Shown: positions 45,282 to 54,539 of the stretch, piece by piece
How the letters are laid out: every line of letters starts with the position of its first letter
Position numbering within the stretch: position 1 is the first letter of the stretch
NCBI GenBank assembly: GCA_963693305.1
Contig: OY855903.1
Coordinates: 50,191,150 to 50,255,149 of the forward strand
DNA from: Meandrina meandrites
Taxonomy: Eukaryota; Cnidaria; Anthozoa; Scleractinia; Meandrinidae
Length of the DNA stretch: 64,000 bases
Direction: 5' to 3'
The notes under the pieces: model-generated
Told to the model about the DNA's origin: nothing
Databases searched by the model: none
Seen by the model: only the letters and a program-made list of their open reading frames with translations
Made by a program: the position numbers and the translations under genes

Positions 45282-46957
45282 TGATTTTTTTCAGGCTTCT
45301 TTATTCCAATTGCTTAAATTGGAAATTCACTGCGAAGATCACATATCACCTTCATATATATCCGCAGTTCACATATGAATCATTTCATATACATCACATC
45401 ACATTAATCTGTGTTGGATGTAAAGCGGTCCTGGTTCTGTCAATCTCATCTTCTAATTATGTTCAAAACGTAAACTGGTAAGCTGTTGTTGTTGGCCCAA
45501 GAGGTGGCGAGACTCCCCATTTCAAGAACGATAATCAAACAATTAACCCCAAGCATCCAAAGTCTATTACGAAAACTCTCGGCCCAGCGAGAACAGCATT
45601 AATTCAACACACATATATAGTGAGGGTTTCTGGGGCCAATTCTAATTAACAAGGTTTTTTAATTAAATAAGGCCTAAAACCCTGTCACGATAAACAGCGT
45701 TTTTCTAATTAACTCCCTCTTATTTATGATGAAAAAAAAAAAAAACTTTAGTTTTAGAAGAGCGTTCTTGAAATTCATCCTTAATCACCTTTTAACGGTG
45801 TTTTGCATCCCGAGAAATGCTTCGTTTCACTTCTTAACAACAGGGGTGTAAATCACCGGATTTTGCACTTCAATCTTATCGTTTACGAATAAGATAATTA
45901 AGTACACCGTTGTGTAGAACAGCCTTTCTTTGATGAACCAGCCAAGTAACACTTCCCGATACTCAGACATTACCTTGTAAGCGACGGGCATTGAATCAGA
46001 CATTTCTTTGCTAAAACGAAAGACGAAAATCCAAAGAGTGATGTAAATAATATATTATTAGTGTTTTTTTTTTCAAAAATTCACATTGTCACGCAACAAA
46101 AAAATAGCAAATAAGCCCTCCATTTGCCATGATGACTAACTTCCTGTTTTGCGGTTTTTCACATACCAATACACCTTCGAAAAAAACATTTCAGCAAAAT
46201 AGGATCCTGTTGGTGAGTGAAAAACCGCAAAACAGGAAGTGAGAGAAAAACAGGAGGCGAGAGGAATTTAGATTATTGAAAGCAGTACAGTAACCATTGT
46301 TTTCAAGACAAACGTTTTATAAAAAACTTATTTAGTTGCGTTGGTACGTCTTCAAAATAATAAAATATCAGTCTCCAGAACTTTGTTAAAACAAAAACAA
46401 TTTTAATCAGTTTCGTGTGTGGATAATAATTGTTCCAGAACGTGATCCTTACAATGCCGATCTTTTAATATTTGCACAAAAAACAAAAACATTATTTATT
46501 AAAGTACTTGAAAACGAAATTAGGCAATTGCACAACGTAAGAGTGCAATTTGGGCTAAATGTTAAGTTTTCAATTATCAGAAACAACAACTTTAGCAAAC
46601 TTGTCATCGCCTCGTAATGAAAATTAATTACTAAACGTGCATTGAAACCCATCAGATATATTGAATTTCGTTATTCTTTTTGTAATTTCAGTTAAAAGAG
46701 GCAAGCCTACTAATAAAGAACTGGAGACGTTGTCACACAAGCTTGGTGATGATTGGAAACCGCTTGTACGTAATCTGTTCCCCGAGGATGAAGCAAAGAT
46801 TCATAAATTTGATTTAGAAAATGGAAGATTGGAAGAAAAGGCTTATCAAATGTTGTTGCACTGGAAACAGAGTAATGGCTCAGGGGCAACCTATGAAGTT
46901 TTATACCAGGCATTAGCTGAGATTAACAAAGATTTGGCTGAAAAATTTTGCCTATAA
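39310..46957 (+). CDS. Inferred GT4 glycosyltransferase-Death domain fusion gene (5 exons)
   Basis: Five plus-strand exons, 39310-40465, 41322-41384, 41871-41978, 44149-44229 and 46692-46957, all meet at phase 1 with GT/AG signals and give one open frame of about 557 codons. The first exon is a GT4-type (GT-B fold) glycosyltransferase domain. The three short exons encode Ser/Thr/Lys/Arg-rich linkers, and the last is a Death domain with a stop. No signal peptide or TM helix is seen in this model, so it would act in the cytosol. Corals are reported to join glycosyltransferase group 1 domains to NACHT receptors (Acropora NLR survey, from memory), which makes an immune or cell-death role plausible here. 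The splice model is inferred from phase only; the 54197 Death exon is an alternative last exon. Confidence 0.55.
41322..41384 (+). CDS. Linker exon 1 of the GT4-Death gene
   Basis: 63 nt, phase 1-1, between TTTTTCTTTCTCAG and CGCGCAG|GTGACA. It encodes (D)GSAPTLKRKAFSTSTQDPRA, a basic and Ser/Thr-rich linker. The pyrimidine tract and phase both support a real exon. Confidence 0.55.
41871..41978 (+). CDS. Linker exon 2 of the GT4-Death gene
   Basis: 108 nt, phase 1-1, after ACAGTGAAG and before GAGTGAAG|GTAAAA. It encodes AILYLEDESASKSRKLSDK, then SITHKPEQTTLEVAESE. The stronger-looking AG five bases earlier (41865) would break the phase, so I chose the second AG. Confidence 0.45.
42382..42686. 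mobile_element. TA-flanked MITE (TACCGTAAAATTCCGG ends)
   Basis: TACCGTAAAATTCCGGTTAT at the left and its inverse at the right (ATAACCGGAATTTTACGGTA). Inside are repeats of GGGCTTATAAGC and a G run of uncertain length. It lies in intron 3 of the GT4-Death gene. Confidence 0.88.
42773..43600. mobile_element. Non-autonomous DNA transposon, about 830 bp
   Basis: The ends carry GAACCCCGCTTTACGGACAC on the left and, inverted on the right, ACAGTGGAACCCCGTTAATAC. Several TTAATACGGACA words occur subterminally on the left (42803-42910) and right (43540-43585). The termini resemble those of pogo/Tigger-like coral elements. No transposase was found. Confidence 0.75.
44149..44229 (+). CDS. Linker exon 3 of the GT4-Death gene
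   Basis: 81 nt, phase 1-1, between TTTATTATTGAAAG and GGAACAG|GTAACA. It encodes GEPVMKLRSTEVRTRSSSAQ, then KARGAGT, a basic Ser-rich linker. Good donor; acceptable acceptor. Confidence 0.5.
44690..44828 (+). repeat. Dispersed repeat R, left part (paralogue at 53.1 kb)
   Basis: CTCCTTGAGAAT, then TTTAGCACATGAGAATGCGA and GTTGCATCACTTGGTTCA, match 53136-53245. The repeat resumes at 45401-45470 after the composite insertion. Non-coding. Confidence 0.75.
44905..44976 (-). tRNA. tRNA-like gene, anticodon GGT (Thr-like), mobile copy
   Basis: 72 nt on the minus strand: acceptor GGCTTCA/TGAAGCC (7 bp perfect), D arm GCTC/GAGC, T arm ACGGG TTCGAAT CCCGT. The anticodon arm is flawed: pair 31-39 is A-C and position 33 is C instead of T. 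The loop would place GGT at 34-36. A T7 run shortly after the tRNA is a pol III terminator. It is probably part of a repeat family, not a working tRNA. Confidence 0.7.
45209..45280 (+). tRNA. tRNA-like gene, anticodon GGT (Thr-like), second mobile copy
   Basis: Identical in sequence to the minus-strand copy at 44905-44976 over all 72 nt, with the same flawed anticodon arm and the same CTGATTTTTTTCAGG terminator hairpin after it. Confidence 0.7.
45480..46130. other. Last intron of the GT4-Death gene, no other feature
   Basis: AT-rich, with an A run near 45731-45744. Confidence 0.4.
46140..46239. repeat. Palindrome, 23-bp perfect arms
   Basis: CTTCCTGTTTTGCGGTTTTTCAC (46140-46162; 23 bases, split here as CTTCCTGTTTT and GCGGTTTTTCAC) and its exact inverse at 46217-46239, spacer 54 bp. 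It lies about 450 bp upstream of the Death exon. Confidence 0.85.
46692..46957 (+). CDS. Death-domain terminal exon 2 (end of the GT4-Death gene)
   Basis: After TTTTTGTAATTTCAG, a phase-1 exon encodes VKRGKPTNKELETLSHKLG, then WKPLVRNLF, YQMLLHWK, ATYEVLYQAL and NKDLAEKFC, then a stop. The Death-domain core (LxxLSxxLG, W, AYQMLxxW, GxxATYxxLxxAL, DLAxxxC) is intact. It is the first in-phase Death exon downstream of the glycosyltransferase. Confidence 0.78.
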
Positions 46958-46975
46958 GCTTTTATTAATAGACGG

Positions 46976-47107
46976 ATTCGGCTAACGTGTTTATATCCTT
47001 GCTGCCACCCAATTCGAATCACGCGATGATTCATTTGGGAGGTTACAATCGCATGATCATCACATGATCTGCATTGGCTGGCAATTGGTAATTGGGTGTT
47101 AGCCGAA
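46976..47107. mobile_element. Possible small MITE
   Basis: ATTCGGCTAAC and GTTAGCCGAAC are inverted at the ends of a 132-bp stretch, with an inner CCCAATT/AATTGGG pair. It lies just 3' of the Death exon stop. Confidence 0.55.
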
Positions 47108-47796
47108 CCCTTGTTTTCATTTTTGATTATAACAAGCGATTTCTTTAACATCCACTGACTTATCAGCACATCAGATATCATTATAAAAATAGTTTTGTCA
47201 TAGCAACAATATTAATGCTAATGAAATAGCAAAATTAGATGGTTAAAAGACGTAGTTTTTCTTCGGGAGCAATTAGTATTTCGTTGTTCTATTATACACG
47301 TGCACTAGCTACTGCTTTATTCTCAAGGCGATTACGTAACGTGATGATACTTTGTAAGATCAGTGCTAGGAAATGCTTTTATTTTTTATGTAGACATAAT
47401 AACAACAGCAAGATCACAATAAAAAACATTACCTTTCGTACTGCGTCTTTCAATAACTCGCAATCTCTGGTTTAGAACTATATAAAGGTTGCTTCTTACG
47501 TCATCGCTGTCAATTAGCGGACATCTTAGAAAAGAGAGGTTTACTTCAAAAGGACTGGTTCCTGGGTTGTTTTGGTGGATTTACGATTGATGTTTGTTTC
47601 ATTTTATCCCGATCCGTTGATTGTCGTGTGAATTATATTTGACAGCAGCGTAAAACGCAATCGTTAGTTAGATTCTAAATTTTAGGTTTCAGTGCTATCG
47701 AAAAAAACAAACAAACAAAAAACAAATATACCCCATTTTTCCATGGTCTTAAGTAACACACTGGTAAAAAAGAGTACTAAAATGAGTAAAATGAAT

Positions 47797-47830
<34 letters not shown>

Positions 47831-48238
47831 AGGACAACTCGGATTAATATTAATCCGTGGATTAATAGCGCAGCTCCACCGCGCGAAGCGCGCCAGCGGA
47901 GCACCATGGGTAAGAAAATTTGGTAAACCACCAAGCCGAGAAAATTTGGTAATCACGTGACCGTAGGTCCGTCCGTCCGTCCGTCCGTACAGACTCTGGG
48001 GGAGGGGGAGGGGAGTCACAGAACAATAACCGCTTTGGTTACTGCTAAATCTTTGATATTGAACTTCCATGTCATGGTCAATTGACAGCTGTCAAAACAA
48101 GGTATCCGCTGACCAGTATCACATGACCATATCGCGGGCTCAGGCGTAGAGCTAATCGAGGGGACGTCTTTTTTGGAAGTTGACCGCTGACCAGGTAATG
48201 GCTTTCCAATTGATCGCGGGCTCAAGTACTCAGTTTTT

Positions 48239-48282
48239 AGCGGAGCTCCCGCGGGCGCCGAAGGCGCCCGCGGGCGGAGCTC
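48239..48282. repeat. GC-rich hairpin with UUCG loop
   Basis: GCGGGCGCCGAAGGCGCCCGC is a perfect stem-loop; on the minus strand the loop is C(UUCG)G, an extra-stable tetraloop. GGAGCTC-type words flank both sides as an outer inverted repeat. Confidence 0.85.
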
Positions 48283-48340
48283 CATACCCATAGAAAATGG
48301 GAAATCCATCAAGCCAAGAAAATTTGGTAGTCGCCCGCGT

Positions 48341-48386
48341 CCGTCCGTACGTACGTACGTACGTACGTACGTACGTACGTACGTAC
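48341..48386. repeat. ACGT microsatellite
   Basis: About eleven tandem GTAC/ACGT units, so every unit is self-complementary and the run can extrude as a cruciform. A short version follows the related repeat at 54710-54720. Confidence 0.9.
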
Positions 48387-48552
48387 GCACGGATTAGGCC
48401 TGGGACGAATTTATCTTTGTCCTTGATTTGGAGTCCTTCTTACGCAAAAAGTAACACAAAAACATTTTTTGGTTTGTTGAGAGTTAACTTAAATGTCATA
48501 GAAACTTGCAAGAACACTTAATTACTTCAACGTTTTTTTTCTCATGTTTTCT

Positions 48553-50506
48553 CATGATCTGGACATTTCATTTCAACTTAAACGAAGCGGTTGTATGAAA
48601 AGGCGGCAAATAGTTGGTACGTTGTTCACTTTTTAACCTGAATGAAAGACGCGAAGAAAGATCAAAGCATGCTAGAAAACATAGTTCTTCGTGAATATTT
48701 CTCGCTCTATTTACTCATCTAAATCATGAAAACTCATGCCAAATGATTTAGGGCAACCTCTTAACGGGAAGATCCGAAATAATTGCCGACTTGAACATGA
48801 TATACATCGGACAACACCGAGAGTTGAAGCACTGCGGCTAACCAAGGCTGAAAAATTAATTGAATTGACATTGAGCTGAGATAAAAGTGAGCTCAGAGCC
48901 GGTGAAGTTCACTAAGTGATGGATAAAAGACTGTTAACAGCTACACCGAAAGGAAAGGAGAGATCAATCTTCGCTGATAATTCAAAACATGCCGCTGGTG
49001 TTGGAGTAAGCCGTACAACGAGTGGCGTTTTCGTTTCTGATAAATATTGTGCTGGTTTGAAATTTTTGCCCTGCAGAATTTACAAGCCTTTCCCAAACTT
49101 GAGGTAACAAACGTAAATGTATATATGCAGTAAGCATAAGTTTGATTTTATTGTGAGAATCTATTTATACTATACTTCATTTATGAACAAATTTGAAGTA
49201 GTATCGGTTTTCAGATCTTCCCGTATAATTCAATTAATGCTGCTCACAAACCTGTTCATGTTTGTGCATTTCCTACAGACATTGTTTATTAAATATTTCG
49301 TTTAGGTTAATTGTTTTGTGCTTTAGTTAGTGGAGTTAACTGTGATGTTCATGATTGACCATGATTGGATTTTGATAACAATAAGCTCATCAAATTATTA
49401 AGTTTCACGGATCAAAATCACGATTTCGCTTTATAAATTACAAACTACACGTACAGAAAAATCCTGCGAAACAAAACCGAGTAAAACTACTCAGCGATAC
49501 TGCACACCAATATATATTTAAGCGATCTATTATCCAACCGCTCGTTTTTTACACTCGCTTGCATTTGTTTTGTTTCTCTTATCAGCGAGTGTGTTGAAAT
49601 CGTAAACCAATATTTCGCCGACTTCGTTGCGAGTTACCTGTGCTTGCCTGAGCAAGTTCAGACTTAACCTTCCGCATATTTGCTTACCAGAAATGAAGAA
49701 AATTGAATCAGTTCTCTGCATAAAATTCTATAAGGTTTTTAGCAAGGCGTACGGCAAAACAGAATTAGTTAATCATGCAACCAGACGGCAACGAAAAGAA
49801 CACGGTTCAAAACTGTCAAAACAACATTGTAAGGTTATTCTAAGTTAGCGTGCACCACTTTCCAAATCACAAACTGCCACAATTCTTACACAAAATCTGC
49901 TTTAAAATGACTTACAAAGCCGGCACCATCAATTTGCAGAGTTTGTTTTCCGCCGTGAGTTTTGTTTGCCGTAGCGTGAGTTCATTTTGTTTACTGTGTT
50001 TAGCAGCGAGTTTACTTAGTTCGTTTTGCTGTATTTTTGTTTTTGCCTTGAGTTATTTTTTTTTATGCCCTAACTGTTTTGCAGTAAATCAAAGCAAGAC
50101 CAAGGTCCTTCTTACATTGAATAATTCATAAAGGTTTATTAACATAGTGTACAGTAAACGTTGTATAAAGTTTTACTAAGATTTGTTGTTGCGCCTACGT
50201 GCGTACGTGAGGAACCCAATAAAGTGCACTCATCAATTTTAATTTTAGAACCTGTCATAGGCAAAAATTTAGAAGGATTAACCTCGAAATATATTGACAT
50301 CGCCTTCGTCAACAAAACCATGAGAGGTTTTTACATGTAAGATATTAAGTTTAACCATGAGCGATTAAAAACTAATTTATTTTGAACCCTTATGGGCCAC
50401 TGTATATGCTTAGAAATAGTGTGGCTACTTATTTGATAACACTGTAATTAAATTGGGAAAAAAAAAAAATAAATGGGAGCTCCGCTTTTAGGCCTGCCTA
50501 AATCTA
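48553..50506 (+). repeat. Large tandem duplication, copy A (about 1.95 kb)
   Basis: From TGATCTGGACATTTCATTTC to GGGAGCTCCGCTTTTAGGCC. Copy B follows at 50658. Short frames are shared by both copies, notably 48916-49107 (DKRLLTATP ... AGVGVS ... RIYKPFPNLR), which aligns with copy B with only a codon-multiple gap. I recognise no domain; whether any frame is translated is unknown. Confidence 0.8.
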
Positions 50507-50657
50507 TATATTACTTAGCCTGATAATTTTATCATCGCGTAAATTCAGATTTAAATAAAGGGCAAGGTAAATAACCCGCAAGCTCTGCTTTTAGGCTTAG
50601 CTAAATCTATTTTAGAAATACAGTATTTAGTTTAGTTTTTTTCACATGTTAAATAAA

Positions 50658-52410
50658 TGATCTGGACATTTCATTTCAACTTAAACGAAGCGATTGTTCG
50701 AAAAGGCGGTAAATCTTTGGTACACTGTTCACCTTTAAAGCTGAATGAAAGATGCGAAGAAAGCTGCTGGCGAACATCAATTTTCGCGAGTATTTCTCGC
50801 TTTATTTACTCGTGCACATCATGGAAACTTATGCCAAATGATTTAGGACAACCTCTTAACGGGAAGATCCGAAATAATTGCCGATTTGAACATGATATAC
50901 TGGATAACAAGTCAAAAAGAGCGCGATGTCCAGGGTTCGACCTGCGGCTGAGCAAGGCTGAATATCACTGAATTGAGCTCAAACAAAAGTGAATTCAGAG
51001 CCGATCAAGTTCACTGAAGTGAAGGATAAAAGACTGTTAAAGGCTACACCGATGGAAAGGAAGAAATTGTTGTTCGGTGATAATTCATATAATGAATATG
51101 TCGCTGGTGTTGGACTGAGCTTGCAACGAGACTGCCGTGTTCGTGTCCGATATTATTGGGCTGGTTTGAAAGCTTTGCCCTACAGAATTTATAAGCCTTC
51201 TTCAATAATGAGGTAACAAACGTAAATGTATGCACTAAGCATAAGCCTAATTTTATATTGAGAGAATTTATATATTTCATTAATGAATGAATTTGAAGTT
51301 GTGTAGGTTTTCAGATCTTCACGTAAATATTTATCAAGCCTGTTCATGTTTGTACATTTTACACATTTATTTTGTTTAGTAAATATTTTGTTTAGACTAA
51401 TTATTTTCAGTTTTAGTTAGTGGAGTTAACTGTGATGTTCATTATTGGATTTTGAAAACAAATTATTTAGCTTCACAGATCAAAATCACGATTTCGGCTC
51501 GCTTGCATTTGTTTTGTTTCTCTTATCTCTGCTTATTAGTGAGTGTGTTGAATTTGCCGGTTTCGTTTCGAGTTACCTGTGCTAGGCTGAGTGGGTTCAG
51601 ACTTAACCTACCGCATATTTACTTACCAGAAATGAAGAAAATTCATTCAGTTCTCTACATAAAATTCTCTTAGGCATTTTAATAGCAACGCGTACGATGA
51701 AACAGAATTAGTAAATCATGCAACCAAACCGCAACGAAAAGGAAGACAGTTCAAAACAGTCAAAACAACATTGTAAGCTTATTCTAAGTTAGCGTGCACC
51801 AGTTTCCAAATCACAAACTGCCACAATTCTTACACAAAAACTGCTTTAAAATGACTTACATAACCGGCACCATCAATTTGCAGAGTTTGTTTTGCCGCCG
51901 TGATTTTCTCAGTTTGCCGTGCCGTGAGTTCATTTTGTTTACTGTGTTAGCAGCGAGTTCACTTTGTTTTCTGTTTTTGCCTTGAGTTGATTTTCTTGCT
52001 CTGATGGTTTTGTAGTAATAAAAACAAGGTCAAGGTTCTTTTTACATTGAATAACTCATAGAGGTCCTAGAGGTGTATTACGAATTAGTGTACAGTAAAC
52101 GTTGTAAAAAGTTTGACTAAGATTTGTTTTGCACCTACGTGCATACGTGAGGAACCCAATAAAGTGCACTCGTCAATTTCAATTTTAGAACCTGTCACTA
52201 AAGGCAGGAAAATTTATACGGGTTAACCACGAAATACATTGACGTCGCTTTCGTCAACAAAATCATGAGAGGTTTTTTGTACCTATATGGGCCACGGTAT
52301 AAGCTAAGAAATATAGTGTGGTTTCTTATTTGGTAACACTGTAATTTACTCGAGCAAAAAAAAGATAAATGCATGGGAGCTCCGCTTTTAGGCCTGCCTA
52401 AATGTATATA
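50658..52410 (+). repeat. Large tandem duplication, copy B (about 1.75 kb)
   Basis: Same order as copy A with small deletions and substitutions, from TGATCTGGACATTTCATTTC to GGGAGCTCCGCTTTTAGGCC. It keeps the matching frame at about 51025-51216 (KDKRLLKATP ... AGVGLS ... RIYKPSSIMR). Confidence 0.8.
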
Positions 52411-53108
52411 TTAATAATAGATTATAATAGGCTTATTATAATCCGGTAATAGATTATTATAATCCAGTAATAGATTATTATAATCTGGTAATAGATTAAC
52501 GCACGGCAAAAAATTGGAAGGATTAGATTATTATTAATAATATAATCCAGATTAATATTAATCTCTATTATAATCGAGATAAAATTCCCGTGAATGTTCG
52601 GAGATACTGATAAACAGCTCCAATGACAGACACAGTGCAGACATAACACAGGAATGACGGGACATAACACTGACCACATCAGTCACATGACGATCACTTG
52701 CATATAATAGAGCTGGTAGATACCACGATGCCTAGAAGCCTTTGATCTTTAAATAATGCCAATCTTCGGAAGCTTTAGACAAAGATTAACCCTAGATAGG
52801 AATAATTATATAAATACTACGTACGACTTTTATAGCAATCCTATGTAGGATTAATATACATCAGGATTAATATTAATATTAATATTTAAGTAGGATTAAT
52901 ATTAATATTAATATTAATCAGATTAATATTAATCGTGCATAAGATTAATATTAATCCTAATAGATTAAGGCACGGCTCACCTCAGTAATAGATTATAATA
53001 ATCTATTACTGGATTATAATAATCTATTACTGGATTATAATAATCCATTACTGGATTATAATAATCATTAAGATTAATATTAATGCGATTAATATTAATC
53101 CGAGTTGT
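52405..53108. repeat. AT-rich fold-back made of short palindromes
   Basis: The left part (52440-52497) repeats TAATAGATTATTATAATCCAG about three times. The right part (52982-53060) holds the inverse unit about four times. The centre (52855-52960) repeats GATTAATATTAATATTAAT. The end ATTAATCCGAGTTGTCC is the inverse of the start of the 47.83 kb repeat (GGACAACTCGGATTAAT). Confidence 0.85.
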
Positions 53109-53500
53109 CCTGTTATTATTATTGTCAACAACTCTTCTTCTTCCTTGAGAATTTAAGACCACTGTGATAATGAAAAAAATTGTACTTCATGTTTAGCATA
53201 TGAGAATGCCCTATGAACCAACAAAATGTTGCATCACTTGGTTCATGCACCTTAAAATGGCGGACAAAATGATTATTCTTTGGCTAAATGTTTAAATTGG
53301 CCCTCATGGCCAAGTTAAGATTCTTTTGAATTCTGGAGATGTGATCGAGGCCATGAGGGCCAATTAACACTAAGAAAAGAGAATAATGTATTTTCCACCA
53401 TTTTGGCATTTTGGAATAAGGGTTATACACAAATCTGTGTTGCATGTGACGCGTTCCTGGTTCAATCTCATCTGTTACTTACCAATTTGAAGTGATTTAA
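53109..53500 (+). repeat. Dispersed repeat R, second copy, with its own MITE
   Basis: Matches 44690-44828 and 45401-45470 (CTTGAGAAT, TTTAGCATATGAGAATGCCC, GTTGCATCACTTGGTTCA, then AATCTGTGTTG and CCTGGTT). Here the middle is occupied by a different, palindromic insertion (53253-53405). Confidence 0.75.
53253..53405. mobile_element. Palindromic MITE, about 150 bp
   Basis: The inner arms ATTGGCCCTCATGGCC (53296-53311) and GGCCATGAGGGCCAAT (53349-53364) are perfect. The outer arms around AAAATGGCGG/CCACCATTTT are imperfect. Confidence 0.8.
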
Positions 53501-53525
53501 CAAAAATAGTAAAAAGTAGAGGTTA

Positions 53526-53575
53526 GAGGCGCGGTAGCTTTATGGTTAGTACGCTGGACTTCAGATCGAGTGTTA
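53526..53575 (+). mobile_element. tRNA-derived SINE fragment
   Basis: GAGGCGCGGTAGCTTTATGG, then TTAGTACGCTGGACTTCAGATCGAG, is the A-box half of a tRNA-like SINE head; the B box is gone. Confidence 0.6.
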
Positions 53576-54196
53576 GAAATAATGTTACTCGCTTAATACT
53601 TCGGAAATCGGAATAAGCTAGCTACGGTAAGATGAGACACTTTGGCCGAGGATCTTCTACTTTGTAATGCAGGGACCGCGGACGGGGAGGGGCTAGTAGG
53701 GCTATAGTCCTACCAATTGCTTGGGTTGATTTTTAAGGGTTACAGATGACATGGATAACGTCCCATATGAAGACTTTATGAATTTTACCAGATGAAAGTA
53801 ACAAAACGCGTCTACTCTTGCATATGCACTTCACGAAGTCAAAGGCTCAGAAAAGCTGCGCGGAAGAACCGCAAGAAAGACTTTGGCAACTTCAAAAAGT
53901 GGCGACCTTAGGTAGTTTTATTTAACATATTTACTGTATTGGATGGTATACTAGAGTGTACCAATAAATTGGGGACGGCTATGTTATGTTTATTGGGGTT
54001 GGTAATATGATGGCACACAAATGCATGATAAATGGCGGAACAGTGGGCCTTAATACTTGTTTGTCTTGGTCAGATTTTTTAGCCCTACCACTTGAAAATG
54101 GTCTCCGCGGTCCCTGTAATGTAGAATAATAACGGCTGTTTTTGCAGTACTGTATATATGTAAACCTTATCTTATGTCTATGAATTTTCATTTCAG

Positions 54197-54468
54197 TCAA
54201 AGAGGGTTCACCTTCAAGGGATGAGCTGGAAGAGTTGTCACTGAGGCTTGGAAACTCCTGGGAGAAGCTTGGACGTCGCTTGGGATTCCATGATGGAGAG
54301 ATGACTGGATTCCATAAGAACAACGAAGAATACGATAAAAAAGCGTTGAGCATGTTGTTTGCATGGAATAAAAAGTTAGGCTCTCATGCAACTTATGAAG
54401 TCTTACATGTTGCCTTATGCCACGCATTTGTTAACCGTAGAGATTTAGCAGAAGAGTTTTGTTGCTAA
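54197..54468 (+). CDS. Death-domain terminal exon 3
   Basis: After GAATTTTCATTTCAG, a phase-1 exon encodes VKEGSPSRDELEELSLRLG, then WEKLGRRLGF, LSMLFAWNK, ATYEVLHVAL and RRDLAEEFC, then a stop. It has the same design and phase as the exons at 31143 and 46692 and is closer to the first (HAFVNRRDLAEEFC against HPLVSRKDLAGEIC). It could be an alternative last exon of the GT4 gene (39310) or the end of a separate, partly lost paralogue. Confidence 0.7.
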
Positions 54469-54539
54469 ATTGTAGTATATTTTTAGGCTGAAAATTCCGA
54501 ACAAAGAATTTGAAAGTTATTCGTTGTTGAAACACATCA

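Larger units (their letters stand above)
44829..45400. mobile_element. Composite inverted tRNA-bearing element with 13-bp target duplication
   Basis: Three pieces of one tRNA-carrying element lie together. A full copy is on the minus strand (tRNA 44905-44976, tail to 44829). A second minus-strand copy is cut inside its tRNA-like part (45154-45183). A full plus-strand copy has its tRNA at 45209-45280. Arms 44829-45004 and 45181-45354 are an almost perfect inverted repeat about 45092. The whole is bounded by ACATTAATCTGTG at 44816-44828 and 45401-45413, a target-site duplication implying a single insertion. Confidence 0.85.
47781..48400 (+). repeat. GAGCTCC-family repeat with microsatellites, copy 1
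   Basis: An ATT run (47800-47829) is followed by ACAGGACAACTCGG and the palindrome GGATTAATATTAATCC, then CGCGCGAAGCGCGC, CCGT repeats (47966-47988) and AACTTCCATGTCATGGTCAA. Related pieces occur at 52400-53110 (AACTCGG end) and 54540-54830 (CATCCATGTTATTGTCAA). Confidence 0.65.

Noticed and set aside
44761..45481. Two protein-like frames sharing GFIAQLVEHRTGIAEVTGSN
   Set aside because: This is the tRNA-like gene read as protein on each strand, a common false annotation.
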